Positions 35,867 to 48,844 of a stretch of 64,000 nucleotides of DNA are shown here, piece after piece; position 1 is the first letter of the stretch; every line of letters begins with the position of its first letter. The stretch is from Macrolepiota albuminosa (Eukaryota; Basidiomycota; Agaricomycetes; Agaricales; Agaricaceae). The DNA lies in contig JAMWFC010000036.1 in assembly GCA_027475525.1 (NCBI GenBank), positions 62,001 through 126,000 of the forward strand, given 5' to 3'. The position numbers and the translations under genes are program-made. Under the pieces are notes generated by a model, which did not search any database, was not told the origin of the DNA, and saw only the letters and a list, made by a program, of their open reading frames with translations.

Positions 35867-37704
35867 CCTTGTCTTCATCTCTATACACAATTATGTATTG
35901 AATTTGCTGTATAATGTGCTTTATATTGTTATTCCATTTTTCTGAAAATTTCCAATAAACTTTGATGAAGGGAGCAAGCTCATTATGTCTGACAATGAGC
36001 AAGGGGTGGGATCAACTGTCAGCATTATCTTCAGGCATCTCCAACAAGTACCTGACATGACGTCTATAATTCAATATTGCTGACATTGCTGACAGCATGT
36101 CTGATGGCATTGGCACCACCAGCAATGGTGCCTGACTAGCCAGCCCAACGTTTAAAAAGTGAAATTCAACATTAAAGCCATATTATTGAAGGAAGCAGTA
36201 TGTAAAGAAAAACCTGTTCAATTAGACATGGAATATGTATCATGTGCCATGTCTAATTAGACAGGTTAGGAGGTCACTACAGGTGGAAGGCAGATGAGAT
36301 GATACATTCACGTGACCGAATAGTTGATTTGTCATTTGGTAGTGCCTTCATCTTCTTTATTCTGAAGTATGAGTACACTAGTATGTTAGCCTAGCACACT
36401 CCTAGTCTCAGTCTGTCTCCACTGTGTTGTGTCAACTGCAACAGACTTATATCATGGTTGTGAATCCAAAGGGTCTATTTCTTCCTTGAACTATGTATAT
36501 CTCATGAGTGAGGGATTTATTGTGTGAGCAACAGTTGAAGGTGCTGATGCTCCTTACATGCATTTTCAGTATGCCTAAGAATAGTGCCCAAGATCTTCAG
36601 GGGGATTTGATACTGCTTGGTCACTGTGACTATTCCACTGTTCATTTACTATGCAGCACTCTTATTGCAAAAAAGTCACCTATAAGAGTATTATGAGTTT
36701 GCTGTCTATCAGCAACAGATTGAGCTTCTAATCACCAAAGCTTTAATTCAAAGCCTTTTGGAATTTTTGCAATATCTGCTACAATGTATGTGTCTGGATG
36801 TTGGCAAATGAGAAATATTATAAAGAGCAAGAAAGAGTCTATCAGTCACATTGTGTTGGAATTTTGAGGGGTAACACACTCTTTGCACTTTGACAAAGCT
36901 AAAGAGAAGCAGTCAACATCAAGAAACAAGAATAGCATGCATGGAGAATGTGTGTACTGCACTGTCAATTGCTGTGTCAGGCATGTGTGTTGCTGCTCAG
37001 TGTAGGAATCTTGATGTGAGGTGCACTGCTTCGAGGTCATGGGGACTCATGTGGTCCATAGTGGGCAGGAGATGTTGACACATATAAGGTATCAAGCAAC
37101 AGAAGAAGATGCTATATACTTCATGCAAAGGTTCAAGTTTATGCCTAGAGTGAGAAAATGTGTACTCTCTGTAATCATAACAAGAAGGGCCTGGTGCAAT
37201 CCTTTTTGTTTTGCAAGTAGAGGAATCTGTACAAACAGGATGCTCATAAATCTATTAACTATTCATTGGAGCTCTCCAATAACACTGTGCTTTTGACTAA
37301 AGGCCACTGATATTTTCAAGAGACCCCATTGTTCAATGCAATATTTATAGAATACACACATGTCTTCTAATCATATGCATTGAATATCATCATGACATGT
37401 GTCATACCTGGCAGGAGACTGCAAAGAAAGACCATGAATAACTTTAGTCTGGATATTTTTCCATGCTCACATACACTGCATGTCTTCAGCTATTAATGTC
37501 AACCAGCTCAGCAATGAGGTGATTCTTTAACTCAGAAACAATGTCCTAGAACTAAACCTTGAGGCCAATTGTCAATGAAGTGAAACACAACAGGTCAAGA
37601 GGCAGCATTTGTCACAATAGCTATGTGACTGCACCTCAGAACCCGTAGTCAGTATAGTAGAACGTTGATGACGCCAACTGTGGTTGGGTGCGCTGGACGT
37701 ATAC
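35867..37704. other. CpG-depleted spacer
   Basis: No gene recognised on either strand. It contains a small hairpin (36213-36265). CpG content rises abruptly after about 37640. Confidence 0.45.
36213..36265. repeat. imperfect inverted repeat, 19-bp arms
   Basis: CCTGTTCAATTAGACATGG is mirrored by CCATGTCTAATTAGACAGG with two mismatches and a 15-nt loop. It could be a mini-MITE or a structured remnant. Confidence 0.6.
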
Positions 37705-37858
37705 GCAGTACAACGCCGTCTCCAGCGCTTGGCGTGCGTAGTTGTGAGGAGTCCTGACAGGGTCCCGGTGTGCTCGAGTGGGCAGTACAACGCCGTCTCC
37801 AGCACTTGGCGTGCGTAGTTGTGAGGAGTCCTGACAGGGTCCCGGTGTGCTCGAGTGG
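37705..37858 (+). repeat. 77-bp tandem duplication with one mismatch
   Basis: 37705-37781 and 37782-37858 differ at one base (CCAGCGCTT against CCAGCACTT, a CpG transition). It marks the edge of the CpG-rich island. Confidence 0.85.
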
Positions 37859-37859
37859 G

Positions 37860-38610
37860 GGTAGTAAAACGATGCGCTAGATTATAGCGCTTCGGGGGCT
37901 ACCTGGCAGACGGTAAGCGTCGTAGTTTGGGCAAAGATATTGGAGAAAAGACGAATAGCGCAGCGTATTGTGCCTGTAGGTGGCACCGTAAACGATGAAG
38001 ATGAGATAGACGAAGCTAGCGTCCAACTTAGTGACGAAGTCAAAGGAGGCTAGCGCGAGTTGAACGCTAAGTGTAACTGTCTGTTTGAGGGGTTACGATT
38101 CGTTGTTATATACATGTAAAGTAGCTATTTTATATATTATGCGCTACCGTGTTTGTCCAGATACAAGTCCACCTGCGGCGCTACCTCCTAGCGCCTCTCC
38201 TCGTGGTTTCCTCTAACGGCGACCTGTCAACGGCAACCTTTTGCACATGGATGATGGCGACCAACAGCGTTCTGACTCACGGCGACCAGCGGCGACTCTA
38301 TATTGGCTTAGAATTGCGTGAGTCTGCTCACTTTTATTCTAACTCCAATTGGCCAGGCTGTTTCGGGGTATGGTCGGAAAATCCTTGACAGACGCCGTGA
38401 GCGCTAGTGTCAGCGCTACTCATTGTATTAGTTCCTGACAGGTCCAGATGTTGGATTTAAGTATATCCAGTGCCGCCATCATTGATCCTTTTAGACTTCT
38501 GATTGAAGTGCCTCGTCAAATGGCAGCACCTGTTGCTGACTCTTTCTGGAAGTGATCGGGGTTTAGTTAGAGTCCTCTCCCGCCGTCGTGTTAGCGCTAT
38601 ACGTTATGGG
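37860..38610. repeat. CpG-rich island with ten GCGCTA/TAGCGC motifs
   Basis: The motif or its complement occurs at 37874, 37885, 37956, 38051, 38141, 38178, 38189, 38401, 38413 and 38592. About 0.4 would be expected by chance. Some form close inverted pairs (37874 with 37885; 38178 with 38189). No protein-coding frame is convincing. Such motif clusters resemble subterminal binding sites of DNA transposons or a regulatory array; neither can be settled here. Confidence 0.6.
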
Positions 38611-38991
38611 CCTCCTTCGTCCTTGGGATAGGTGAATGGAGTGTGCTGAAAGCTGGGTAGCTAGTGGTTAGGATAAATGTCTAGATCCTGTAGTCAGTTG
38701 CCAGAGCTAGAGCTGCTCTATATTCCCAACTGGTCGCTAGAGCCCTCCGTACGTCAAGTGTTGGTTGGCCTATAATGTCCCTTGATGTGCTCAGTCCGAG
38801 TAGAAGCCTATCAATGTTTCCTTATCTTAGTTCATTTCTGTTTTAGATACGTTCATTATAACTACTTACAATTTCATAATACATTTCCATTTTAGTGCTC
38901 TGGATGCGCCACATTGCAAACTACTAGTTACAAGCCTAACACTTGAATTAAGATAATCCAAAAAAGTTTTTTTTTCTTTCCAGCGGCAACA
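38611..38991. other. leader region before gypsy-1 gag
   Basis: The region ends with a pyrimidine tract and CAG (TTCTTTCCAG) just before the gag ATG, which may be an intron acceptor or an LTR-proximal leader. No LTR pair for gypsy-1 was found. Confidence 0.35.
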
Positions 38992-41900
38992 ATGACTTCT
39001 CCCAGTGCTCCAGACCCTGCAGTGTCAGACCTGACAGTAGAGAGGATAGCAGACATGGTATTCCAGGCAATCCAGTCCCAGATGGTGGCTCAGTTGCAAG
39101 CCAGCCTAGGGGGGATTCACAAAAATTTAGAGTCAACGTTAGCTCGGGCAAAGGCACAGGAGGAGGGTTTGGCAGTGGTCATGGCATGCATTGAGCAATT
39201 AGAGAGGCTGGCCCAGGGGCCCTGCGAGCTGTGCCACCTTCAGCAAGTATCCCATGTGCCAAGGATCAACCTACTGGAGGTATATAATGGCAAGTCAAAA
39301 CACTTGGTGGACCAGTTCACATGACAGGTTAAGACAGTGGCTGAATTCAAGACCTTCAGGGATAAGTGTCAGAAAATTGTGTGAGTGCAATCTTATCTGA
39401 TGAGGTTGGCTCAAGAGTGGTTGTATATCATCACGACTGGCATCAATGATCTGGACCTGAACCCACAACATTTTTAGTGGGAGGCTTGGCTCACTGACTT
39501 CAGAGCTGCCTTCTGTATGTGTGATCCAGCACAGGACACGTTGGCACATATTAGCCAGCTGCAACAGGGGTTGAAGTCAATAACTGACTACTGCACAGCC
39601 TTTTTTGAACTGAAAGGCAAGCTGGGGCATGCTGATGCAGAGAGTGAGTATATAAAAGACCACTTTTGGAAGGGAATGAGTGCAGCAGCCATGAAAGTGT
39701 TGGTGAACACAGATTACAAGATGGCAGAGAAGGCATGTGACATCCTGCTCAGGCAGAAGAGTAAGCTGGCAGACATTGCAGCACAGAAGAAGGGCACCTG
39801 GCGGCACAGTCTTTCTGTGGCCCAATGCATACCCATCTTGATACTGTCAGAGAGTGTGCAGGTGCATGTGGCCCTCCTCCCCACCTCTAGTGGATCCCAA
39901 TGCAATGGATGTCAACCAGGTGAGAAGTGTGTCAGCAACTAGGATGTGTTTGAGGTGCAGCAAGGGGGGACACCTGATTGTGCAGTGTCTGTCATGGGTA
40001 GAATCAATCAAGGCAGTGGTGTAAGAGGTGGTTGAGAGCTGGAGAAAGGAGGAGGTGCTGAAGGAGGGTTTTGTGTAGAGTCATTCTATGTTGTCATGGC
40101 AGGCATGACCACTCAGTCTCATATACTTGCAATACCTAATGGTACTGTTTTGCATAGGCTGAGTGACACAAAGTGAGGAAGAGACCCAGATCTTGGCAGG
40201 CAGCAGTGATATACATGAGAAGGCCAAGGTCAGATCATGCAGCACTGGAACTACCAGTGACGCTGCACATACCTGGGCAGCTTTGGGAGGAGGTGGTGGC
40301 CATGCAGGCAATAGTGGATTTGGGAGCAAGCTGCTGTTTTGTGAACCAGCGCTTTGTCCATGAACTTGGGCTGCTGGCTATCTCAAAGAAGCACCCAATG
40401 TGTCTGTGTACTATTGACAACTCAGAAGTTAAGTCTGGGCTTCTGACACATGAGGTGCACCTGAAACTGATGGTGGGTGACCACAAGGAGGCATTGGTTT
40501 TTGATGTTGCAAACATTGGCAATAACAGCTTGATCCTGGGTGTGGATTGGTTACAGCATCATAACCCAACCATAGACTGGGATCAGTCCACAATCAACTT
40601 TGCCTCAACACACTGCAAGAGATCGTGCCTCCCAAGTAGGGCTCATGTATTGCAGGGGGCGATACAACAGGACATGAAGTTGGTGGAGATGGCAGGGCAT
40701 GAAGGCATTGCAGTATTTGCATGCAAGTCAAAACGAGTGCCAATAACACAGTCATGACTGAGTCAGAAGCTGCCAGCTAAGAGATTCTATGGTTTGAAAT
40801 GTGTGCGCACCAGAAAGACATGCTTTTGGCAGGAACAGCAGGAACAGGCAGTGCATGTGGCAAAAGCATGTATTGACAAGGCTATTGTGTGTGCAAAGGA
40901 GCAGAGAGGTGAGGAGGTGTTTTTTGAACAGAGATGGGACCTTGAATTGATGAGGGGGGCAGTGGGCCCAGAGTTGGTGACAGTACAGGGAGCGGCAGGA
41001 AGGAGCTTCTCCCAAGCACTGGCAGAGGAAGACATACAGTGGAGAGTGACAGTGAAGAAGTTGGTTGAGGAGATGGTGTCTGTGGAGCCCCATGAGTTTC
41101 TGGAGGTTTTTGACAAGCGGTGCACAGAGCGGTCACCGGCTTATACAAAGTATGACCTCAAGATTGAGCTGGCAGATGGTGCAGAGTTGCCACCACCAGG
41201 TAAGCTGTACTAGCTGGCACTGGCAGAGTTGAAGGCCTTGCAGAAGTTCATTGATGAGCACCTTACAAAAGGCTACATCTGACAGTTGACTGCACTTTGC
41301 AGGGTGCTGGTCTTCTTTGTCAAGAAGAAGGATAGGTTGCTATGCCTCATGGTTGATTTCTCCACGATGAATATGGTGACAAAGCTGGACGCTTATCCCA
41401 TTCTACTGACAAATGAGTTGCTGGACCGGCTGAAGGCAGCAAAGGTTTTCATGATGTTGGACATGTGGTGGGAATATTACAACATGAGGGTGAGGGAGGA
41501 TAACAAGTGGAAGATGTCATTTCAGATGAGGTATGGTCAGTTTGAATTCCTTGTGATGCAGTTTGGACTGCACAATGCACTGGTGGCCTTGCAGTGCATG
41601 ATAAATGACCTGTTCCATGTCTTGGTGGATGTTTACGTAGTTCTCTATCTGGATGACATCATTATCTTTTCAGAGGACCCCACATGAGGCTGACCTGTTT
41701 CTAAAGCTGGAGAAGTGTTGATTCAGGACAACAGAGGTGGATTATCTGGGGCTGAAGATCTCACCAGGACATGTGGACATGAATCCAATGAAGGTTAGTG
41801 GCATTACAGACTGTCCAGCTCCTTGAAATCTGCAGCAGGTAAATCAGTTCTTGGGGTTCTGCAACTTTTACTAGCAGTTTGTAGAGGACTATACAATGAT

Positions 41901-43274
41901 CACAAAACCACTTGAGGACTTGAAGAGGAAAGACGTGTTGTGGTGGTGGAGAGTGGTGGAGCAGGTGGTGTTTGAGGCATTGAAGACAGCATTTGTGCAA
42001 GCATCAGTGTTGATGATGCTGAATATGGATGCTGCATTCTGGGTAGAGACAGATGTATACAACTTTGCCATGGGCACTGTGCTGTCACAGAAGGTGCATG
42101 ATAGGGAGTGGAGGCCTGTGGCATTTTTCTTCAAGTTGATGCAGCCTGCAGAGTGCAACTACAATGTGCACAACAAGGAGTTACTATTAGTGGTGAGAGC
42201 ATTTGAGGCATGGCAGCCGTACCTGGAAGGGAGCCCATTTCCAATCAACATCTTTTCTGATCATTGTAACCTGGAATGCTTTATGACCGCAAATACTTTA
42301 TGACCGCAAAGGATCTGACTTGGCAGCAAGCAAGGTGGAGCCTATTTCTAAATTGTTTTGGGTTTGTGATTCATCACAGGCCAGGGCACCTTTGCACAGG
42401 GCCTGATGGCCTGTCACAGTGGCCAGACCATGGGGTTCTTGCTGGCAAGAGAAACAGTATGAGGCAGACAGTGCTACTACCAGACAGAGTGGTGAAGTGT
42501 GGGGTGGTGGTGTGAGTGGAGTGTTGTGGCCCATCAGAAGTGGTGGTGTGGGTGGCAGCAGTGCAGGCAGTCCTTGCAGATGGTACAATCCTGGAGAGGG
42601 TTCAGGCAGCGATGCCAGGGGACCCAAAGCTCATGCAGGTTTTGGGTTTGGATGGGGCTCCTGCCTTGGTCAAAGCTCAACTCTGGGACTTTATGGTGGA
42701 TGGCAGCCTGGTGCATTTCTGGGGCCTCGTCCATGTGCCAGATGACAAAGAGGTGAAGCATCTCATCCTCAAACTTTACCATGACTCTATCCTAGCTGGG
42801 CATCTTGGGTGCATGAACATGTTGGCTCTGGTGGCAAGGAACCACTACTGGCCTTGTATGTCAGAGTTTGTGCACAGGTATGTGGATGGATGCAAGACCT
42901 GTCAGCGCATAAAGCCATGGCACCAGAAGCCTTTTGGTCCTCTCCAGCTCCTGGAGGTTCTGGATGGTCCATAGCAACATGTGTCTACAGACTATATTGG
43001 CCCCCTCCCAACCTCCCACCAGGGCCCTCAATTCATAGCATGTTATGTGAAGCGCATGTGGGAGAGATTGAAAATTAAGCCAGCCCTGTCAACGGCACAC
43101 CATCTGCAGTCAGATGGGCAGACGGAGTGGTTAAACCAGGAACTTGAGGTCTACCTACAGGTGTTCATTGCCTATTATCAGGATGATTGGATGGACTGGT
43201 TACCGTTGATGCAAAATGTGAGTTTCAATTTATTTTTAAGCTGCCCAAGCAAAATTGAACAGGACTTAGATTAA
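38992..43274 (+). pseudogene. gypsy-1: decayed Ty3/gypsy gag-pol
   Basis: Gag starts at 38992 (LTVERIADMVFQAIQSQM). The protease region (40173-40757) has IVDLGASCCFVNQ, so the DSG active site reads DLG, a TCG to TTG change. The RT pieces (41286-41687) keep YLDDIIIF. RNase H has FWVETDVYNFA (42030). The integrase zinc finger (HDSILAGHLGC ... DGCKTCQRIK) is at 42780-42910. Its core starts at DYIGPLPTSH but jumps straight to GPQF at about 43020, losing some 55-60 residues including the second catalytic Asp. Numerous TGA/TAG stops occur and CpG is rare. No LTRs were recognised. Confidence 0.85.
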
Positions 43275-44339
43275 ATATAAAACTCCAGTTCTCTAGGTTC
43301 TGGGGGTTTGTGTTACATGCACGCACACGTTGTAAATAGTTTATAATTTTTAATTGATTTATTTGAATGACAACTTAAGTTCACACTCAAAAATGGGTCA
43401 AAATAGTATTATTACTGAGCCCAAAGCTAATCGATATGCGTAAGGCCTAAGATGTCTGCTCCCTGGGGACTCTGAGCCATGGCAAGGTGATTGCTTGCCC
43501 GACTCTCCTATAATTTCATCCTTTTTATACTTCTTCTCCCTCTGCACAGACTAGCATATATCCATGTGGTTTTGTGTTGTCGTAAGACGTTGCTGTGCCC
43601 AGGCCCTCAGTTGCTGATTTTTACCAGGTCTGAGCACTTGGTTTCTGCCTCTGCCAGTGCGTGGTACATGTGGTTACCAAATTTCTAGCTAAACCTTCTT
43701 CTGTTGCTTGGCAACCGGTTTCTGCCTCTGCCAGTGCGTGGTACATGTGGTTACCAAATTTCTAGCTAAACCTTCTTCTGTTGCTTGGCAACCTCCCTCT
43801 CCTTCTGTATTTACTCGTCCCTCCTCCCTGGAGCTCCCTTCCTTGCATCGTGGCTGTAGCAGGTCATTTTGAGTTTGTCAACAATGGTGGTGAGGAAGGT
43901 CAGGACAACAGTTGAAAGTTTGAGGTAGTTTTGATAAGTGACATCAAGGCCTGATAGAGTTTTGATCTCGGATCTTTTCCTGAGATCTTGCTCTTGCCGA
44001 GCACCACCACCTCATTGGCTGTTGTTTTGCAATCAAATTTTGATTGCTGACTTTCCCTCACTACTGTCTGACATTGGTCATCATTGTTACACGTTTCTGG
44101 GGTTTTTTGAGATAGGTCTCCCACATCTATGGTTTTTGATGTGTTGTGCTTACAGTTTTCAGCACTTTCTTTTTGGTACATTGGGAGCCTTATGATTATT
44201 TTGTAATCTTTTTGCCTGCCTCATGTAGAGGCCGGTGTATCACCTCCCCCACACTATATAATGACTGCCCTCAGTCATCGCAGCTAGCTTGGTATGTCCC
44301 TTTTCCCTCTCTGTCTGTCATCCCTAAGTAAAATCCTAC
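43275..44339. other. spacer between gypsy-1 and gypsy-2
   Basis: No gene or LTR recognised. It includes an exact 77-bp duplication (43640-43793). Confidence 0.45.
43640..43793 (+). repeat. exact 77-bp tandem duplication
   Basis: 43640-43716 equals 43717-43793 (starting GGTTTCTGCC), with mismatches immediately outside both ends. Confidence 0.92.
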
Positions 44340-47300
44340 CGTGGAACTGCCCCTCGCTCCACCTCACAGGCATCGTTTTCTGCTCATCATCCCATCCAGC
44401 CCTCCCTTCCATTTCACGCTCCACCCCCAGCTCAGGTACCTGCAGCACGTCCTCTTCCTTTTGGAGTACCTATGGATGTCAATGCCTCTTGTCAACGTTC
44501 CTCCCTTCCTCTCCTCTGCTGTCGCTGTGGAAAGCCTGGTCACTTTGCTCGGTATTGTCCCCAGAGGTTAGAGGTGCGCTATCTCTCAGCTTTAGAGCAG
44601 GAGGAGCTCCTTCTCCAGCTCCTTGCTGCCCGAGACGTTTGAGGAAACCCCTCCCCAGATGTACAGACTGAAGCAGAACCTTTGGAGGAGTCCTTGGGTC
44701 CTGTGGAAGCTGTAGCAGAACCATCGGATGTGTCTTTTGGTTCTGCAGGGGAGGGCTTTCAATAGAGTGACGGATGAGTTGTACGCCTCCGCCGCCTGGT
44801 GCTAATCAGTTTACATGTCAATCAGTAGAGTCTTCTAATGTATTGCTCCCTGTTCCTGATTCTCTGACTGAAACTGTAAGCACCCCCTCCAACGTACAAA
44901 ATACCCCCTTGGTCCAAGCCTCAGCTAAGACCTCCTCTCCTCCTTCCCCTGTCCAACGACCACGTGTTCCAGCTTGGGAACAACGCCTTCCTCGTCGCTA
45001 TGTTGTTGCCTCTACTCCCTCTCCCAACTCTCTGCATCTGAATGTGGAGATTGAGACAACTGACACTCAGCAGACTCGAAGCGTCATAGCTCTCTTGGAC
45101 AGTGGCGCTACTGGACTCTTCCTAGACACCCATTATGTGGAACAACACCAGCTCACTACCCACTCCCTCTCTCACCCTATTCCAGTCTATAACATTGACG
45201 GTACGCTCAATGAAGCTGGATCTATCCGCTCAGTGGTGGATTTAATCCTTCGTTATCAGACTCATTCGGAGCATGCAGTCTTTGCGGTTACCAGCCTAGG
45301 AAAGCAGGACATGATACTTGGGTTCTCCTGGCTGCGTGATCACAATCCTGAGATTGACTGGGCCAGGGGTAAGGTGAGCATGAGCCGCTGCCCTCGACGG
45401 TGTTCCACATGTGCCAAGGAAGTTAGAGAGGAGCGCAGAGAGTCAGTCCATGAGCGTGCTGCTATCTGGGCTTGCCGAGTTGGACACCTCCCCTTTGCAG
45501 ACCTCGACCTACTGGATCCTCCTCCCTTGGTGTTCCCTTATAGAGAGGCCCTCTATGAGGACGTTCGAGGTGTAGTGAGTGAAGCCCAGATGGAAGATGG
45601 ACACGAGGGTGAATTTGGGTACGCTCCTAACTCAGAGTCTCCAGATGAGGCTATCGAGACAGGTGATAGGATTTATGCAACTACGTTACAACCTCCACCA
45701 ACTGTAGCAGAGATTAGAGCTAGCCAAACTACCTCCTAGCGGCTAGCTCAGGCATTTGCTGCCAACTCTGCTCCTAAGTCGTTCTGAGATGCAGTTCCTC
45801 ATCACCTGCAAGACTTTGAGGATATTTTCTCTAAGGCATCATTTGACTCCCTGCCAGAGCATAAGCAGTGGGACCATGCAATTGAGCTTACACCCAATGC
45901 TGAGCCCTCTAGCTGCAAGGTCTACCCACTCTCTCCCAAAGAACAGGATGAGCTTGATGCCTTTTTGCAGGAGAATTTAGACTCTGGTCGCATCCGTCCC
46001 TCAAAGTCTCCGATGGCCTCTCCAGTCTTCTTCATTAAGAAGAAGGATGGATCTCTACGTCTGGTTCAGGACTATCAAGTCTTGAATGCGATGACTGTGG
46101 AAGAATCGCTACCTCTTACCACTCATTTCAGAGCTTGTCAACAACCTCTGAGGTGCACGCTACTTTACCAAGTTGTATGTCTGCTGGGGCTACAACAATG
46201 TGCGCATCAAAGAAGGAGATGAGTGGAAGGGAGCATTCCAAACAAATCGTGGACTCTTTGAACCTCTGGTAATGTTCTTTGGCCTCACTAATAGCCCTGC
46301 CACCTTCCAGACCATGATGAATGACATTTTCCGAGACCTCATAGCGGAAGGTGTTGTGTGCGTATACCTTGACAATATTCTCATCTATACCAAGACTCTA
46401 GAGGAGCATCGTCGGATTACGTGCATTGTACTGGAACGTCTTTGCTAGCACCAGCTCTATCTCAAGCCAGAGAAGTGCGAGTTTGAGCAGACTAAGGTTG
46501 AATATCTTGGACTAATCATCTCTCATGGAATGGCTGAGATGGACCCAGTCAAGGTGGCTGGTGTAGCGGAGTGGCCAGAGCCTAAGAACAAGAAGGAGGT
46601 TCAGGCCTTCCTGGGTTTTACCAACTTCTACCAGAGGTTTATTCAGGATTTCTCACACCATGCCTGGCCCCTCTTCGATCTCACCACTAAGAACACTCCT
46701 TGGCACTGGGATGCAGCACAGCAGACAGCCTTTGATGCCCTCAAACAGGCAGTTACTTCAAAGCCTGTCCTTATATTCCCAGATGATGACTCTCCCTTCC
46801 GTGTCGAAGCTGATAGCTCAGATTTTGCTACTGGGGCCGTTCTCTCTCAACAGTCAAGGGAGGATGGTAAGTGGCATCCTGTGGCTTTCTACTCCAAGAG
46901 TCTCAATGCTGTGGAGCGGAATTATGAGATCCATGACAAGGAGATGCTAGCTATCATTTGGTCATTTGAGGAGTGGCGACATTTTCTTGAGGGTGCCAGG
47001 CATAAATTTGAGGTGTGGACTGATCACAAGAACTTAGAGTACTTTCCGACAGCCAAGAAACTTAACCGCTGAGAGGCTCGATGGTCCTTGTATCTGGCCA
47101 ACTTTGACTTCTCTCTGCATCACAAACCTGGACAGAGCATGGGTAAGCCAGATGCACTTTCTAGGCAAGCAGATCATGGTTCAGGAGCTAGTGACAATGA
47201 CAATATTGTACTCCTAAAGCCAGAACTATTTGCTATCCGTGCTCTAGAAGGTGTGGTTGGCCAGGGAGAAGAAGTGAGCATCCTTCGAGACATTCAACGA

Positions 47301-48833
47301 GGTAACTGGGAGGGCGCTCAAGAAGATCTGGTAGCTAAGGCTGCCATGGCCTTGCATGCTTGAGAGAAAACTGGAGTGAAGTCCGTCCGCACCGATGAGT
47401 GGTCTCTGGAGAATGGTCTTCTCACCTTTCGGGGACGCATTTATGTTCCCAACCTGCCAGATCTCCGGAGGCAGATTGTGGAGCAGCATCATGACTCTCG
47501 AGTTGCAGGACATCCTGGCAGATGGAAGACACTGGAGCTGGTCTCACAGAATTACTGGTGGCCTCAAATGTCACAGTATATTGGCTCTTACACCTCCACC
47601 TGTGATCTTTGCCTTTGGACTAAGCCTCGTTGTCAGCCTCCTATGGGACAACTTCATCTATTGCCTATCCTGGCTGAGCATTGGAGTGTGGCCTCGGTAG
47701 ACTTCATTGTTGAGTTACCTGATTCTCATGGATATGATGCAATCATGGTGGTAGTGGATCTCTGTGGCAAGTGTGCTCATTTTATTCCAACACACACTAC
47801 TTGCTCAGCTATGGGTGCTGCCAATCTGTACCGAAAGCATGTCTGGAAGCTTCATGGGTTGTCAGATGCTTACATCTCAGACCATGGACCTCAGTTTGTG
47901 GCAGAGTTTACTAGAGAACTGTATTGCCTCCTTCATGTCAAACTCCACACTTCCACAGCCTACTACCCCCAATCTGATGGCCAGACTGAGCGTGTCAACC
48001 AGGAGCTAGAACAGTATCTCCGGCTTTTCTGCAATGAACAACAGGATGACTGGGACGACCTATTACCAGAGGCAGAGTTCCAGTACAACAACCGTGTACA
48101 TGCTGCCACCCAGATGTCTCCTTTTCTTCTAGATACTGGTCGACATCCTCGGATAGGATTTGAGCCTTGTGGACAACCTTCAGAGAATGAAGCTGTCAAC
48201 GAGTTCATAGATCGGATGAAGGCAGCCCAGGAGAAAGCCAAGGTAGCTCTAGCTAAGGCAAAGGATGACATGGCCCGCTACTACGATTGTGGACGAACTC
48301 CAGCCCCCAAGTACAAGCCTGGAGATCGAGTCTACCTGGATGCCTCTGACATTGCTACCACCTGACCTTCTCAGAAGCTCTCTCACCGTCGTCTAGGACC
48401 CTTTCTTATAGTACGGCAGGTAGGCCCACTTGCCTATTGACTCAAGCTGCCTAGTGGAATGAGTCGACTCCATCCAGTCTTCAATGTGGTGAAGCTTTCT
48501 CCAGCCCCAGAAGATCCAATCCCAGGTCAACGTCCACAGCCACCTCCACCACCAGTTCTGGTAAACAACCAAGAAGAGTATGAAGTGGAATGGATCCTAG
48601 ACAGCCAACTCTTTAGGAATAAGCTTCAGTTCAAGGTCAAGTGGAAGGGCTACGGAATCAAGGACATCTCCTGGGAGCCACAAGAGAATGTCCATGCCCC
48701 TGCCTTAGTCCAGGAATTCTATCAACAGCATCCCAATGCTTCCCAGGCAATCAGAGGCCTCTATTCTCTTTCCAAGGTAGACCAGGCTATCCAGAACTAC
48801 TTCTATCCAGCACGTCGAGACGCTGCGCTCTAG
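44340..48833 (+). pseudogene. gypsy-2 gag-pol with integrase chromodomain, inactive
   Basis: A zinc knuckle of CX2CX4HX4C form (CRCGKPGHFARYC, about 44520) is followed by protease (LLDSGATGLF, 45090) and RT (SPVFFIKKKDGSLR, 46020; YLDNILIY, 46366, where YLDD is expected). RNase H has RVEADSSDFATGAVLS (46800). The integrase zinc finger (HHDSRVAGHPG ... CDLCLW) lies at 47490-47620 and the core with VDFIVEL, ISDHGPQF and NQELEQYL at 47697-48020. A chromodomain (YEVEWILDS ... VKWKGYGIKDISWEP) lies at 48580-48690. Stops interrupt at about 45736, 45786, 46446, 47070 and 47361, with a frameshift near 46130. Chromodomains in this clade target insertion to modified histones. Confidence 0.88.
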
Positions 48834-48844
48834 AGGGGGGGTGA

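Noticed and set aside
43900..44181. 93-codon - strand open frame between the gypsy elements
   Set aside because: No motif, and it lies in decayed spacer with similar chance frames.
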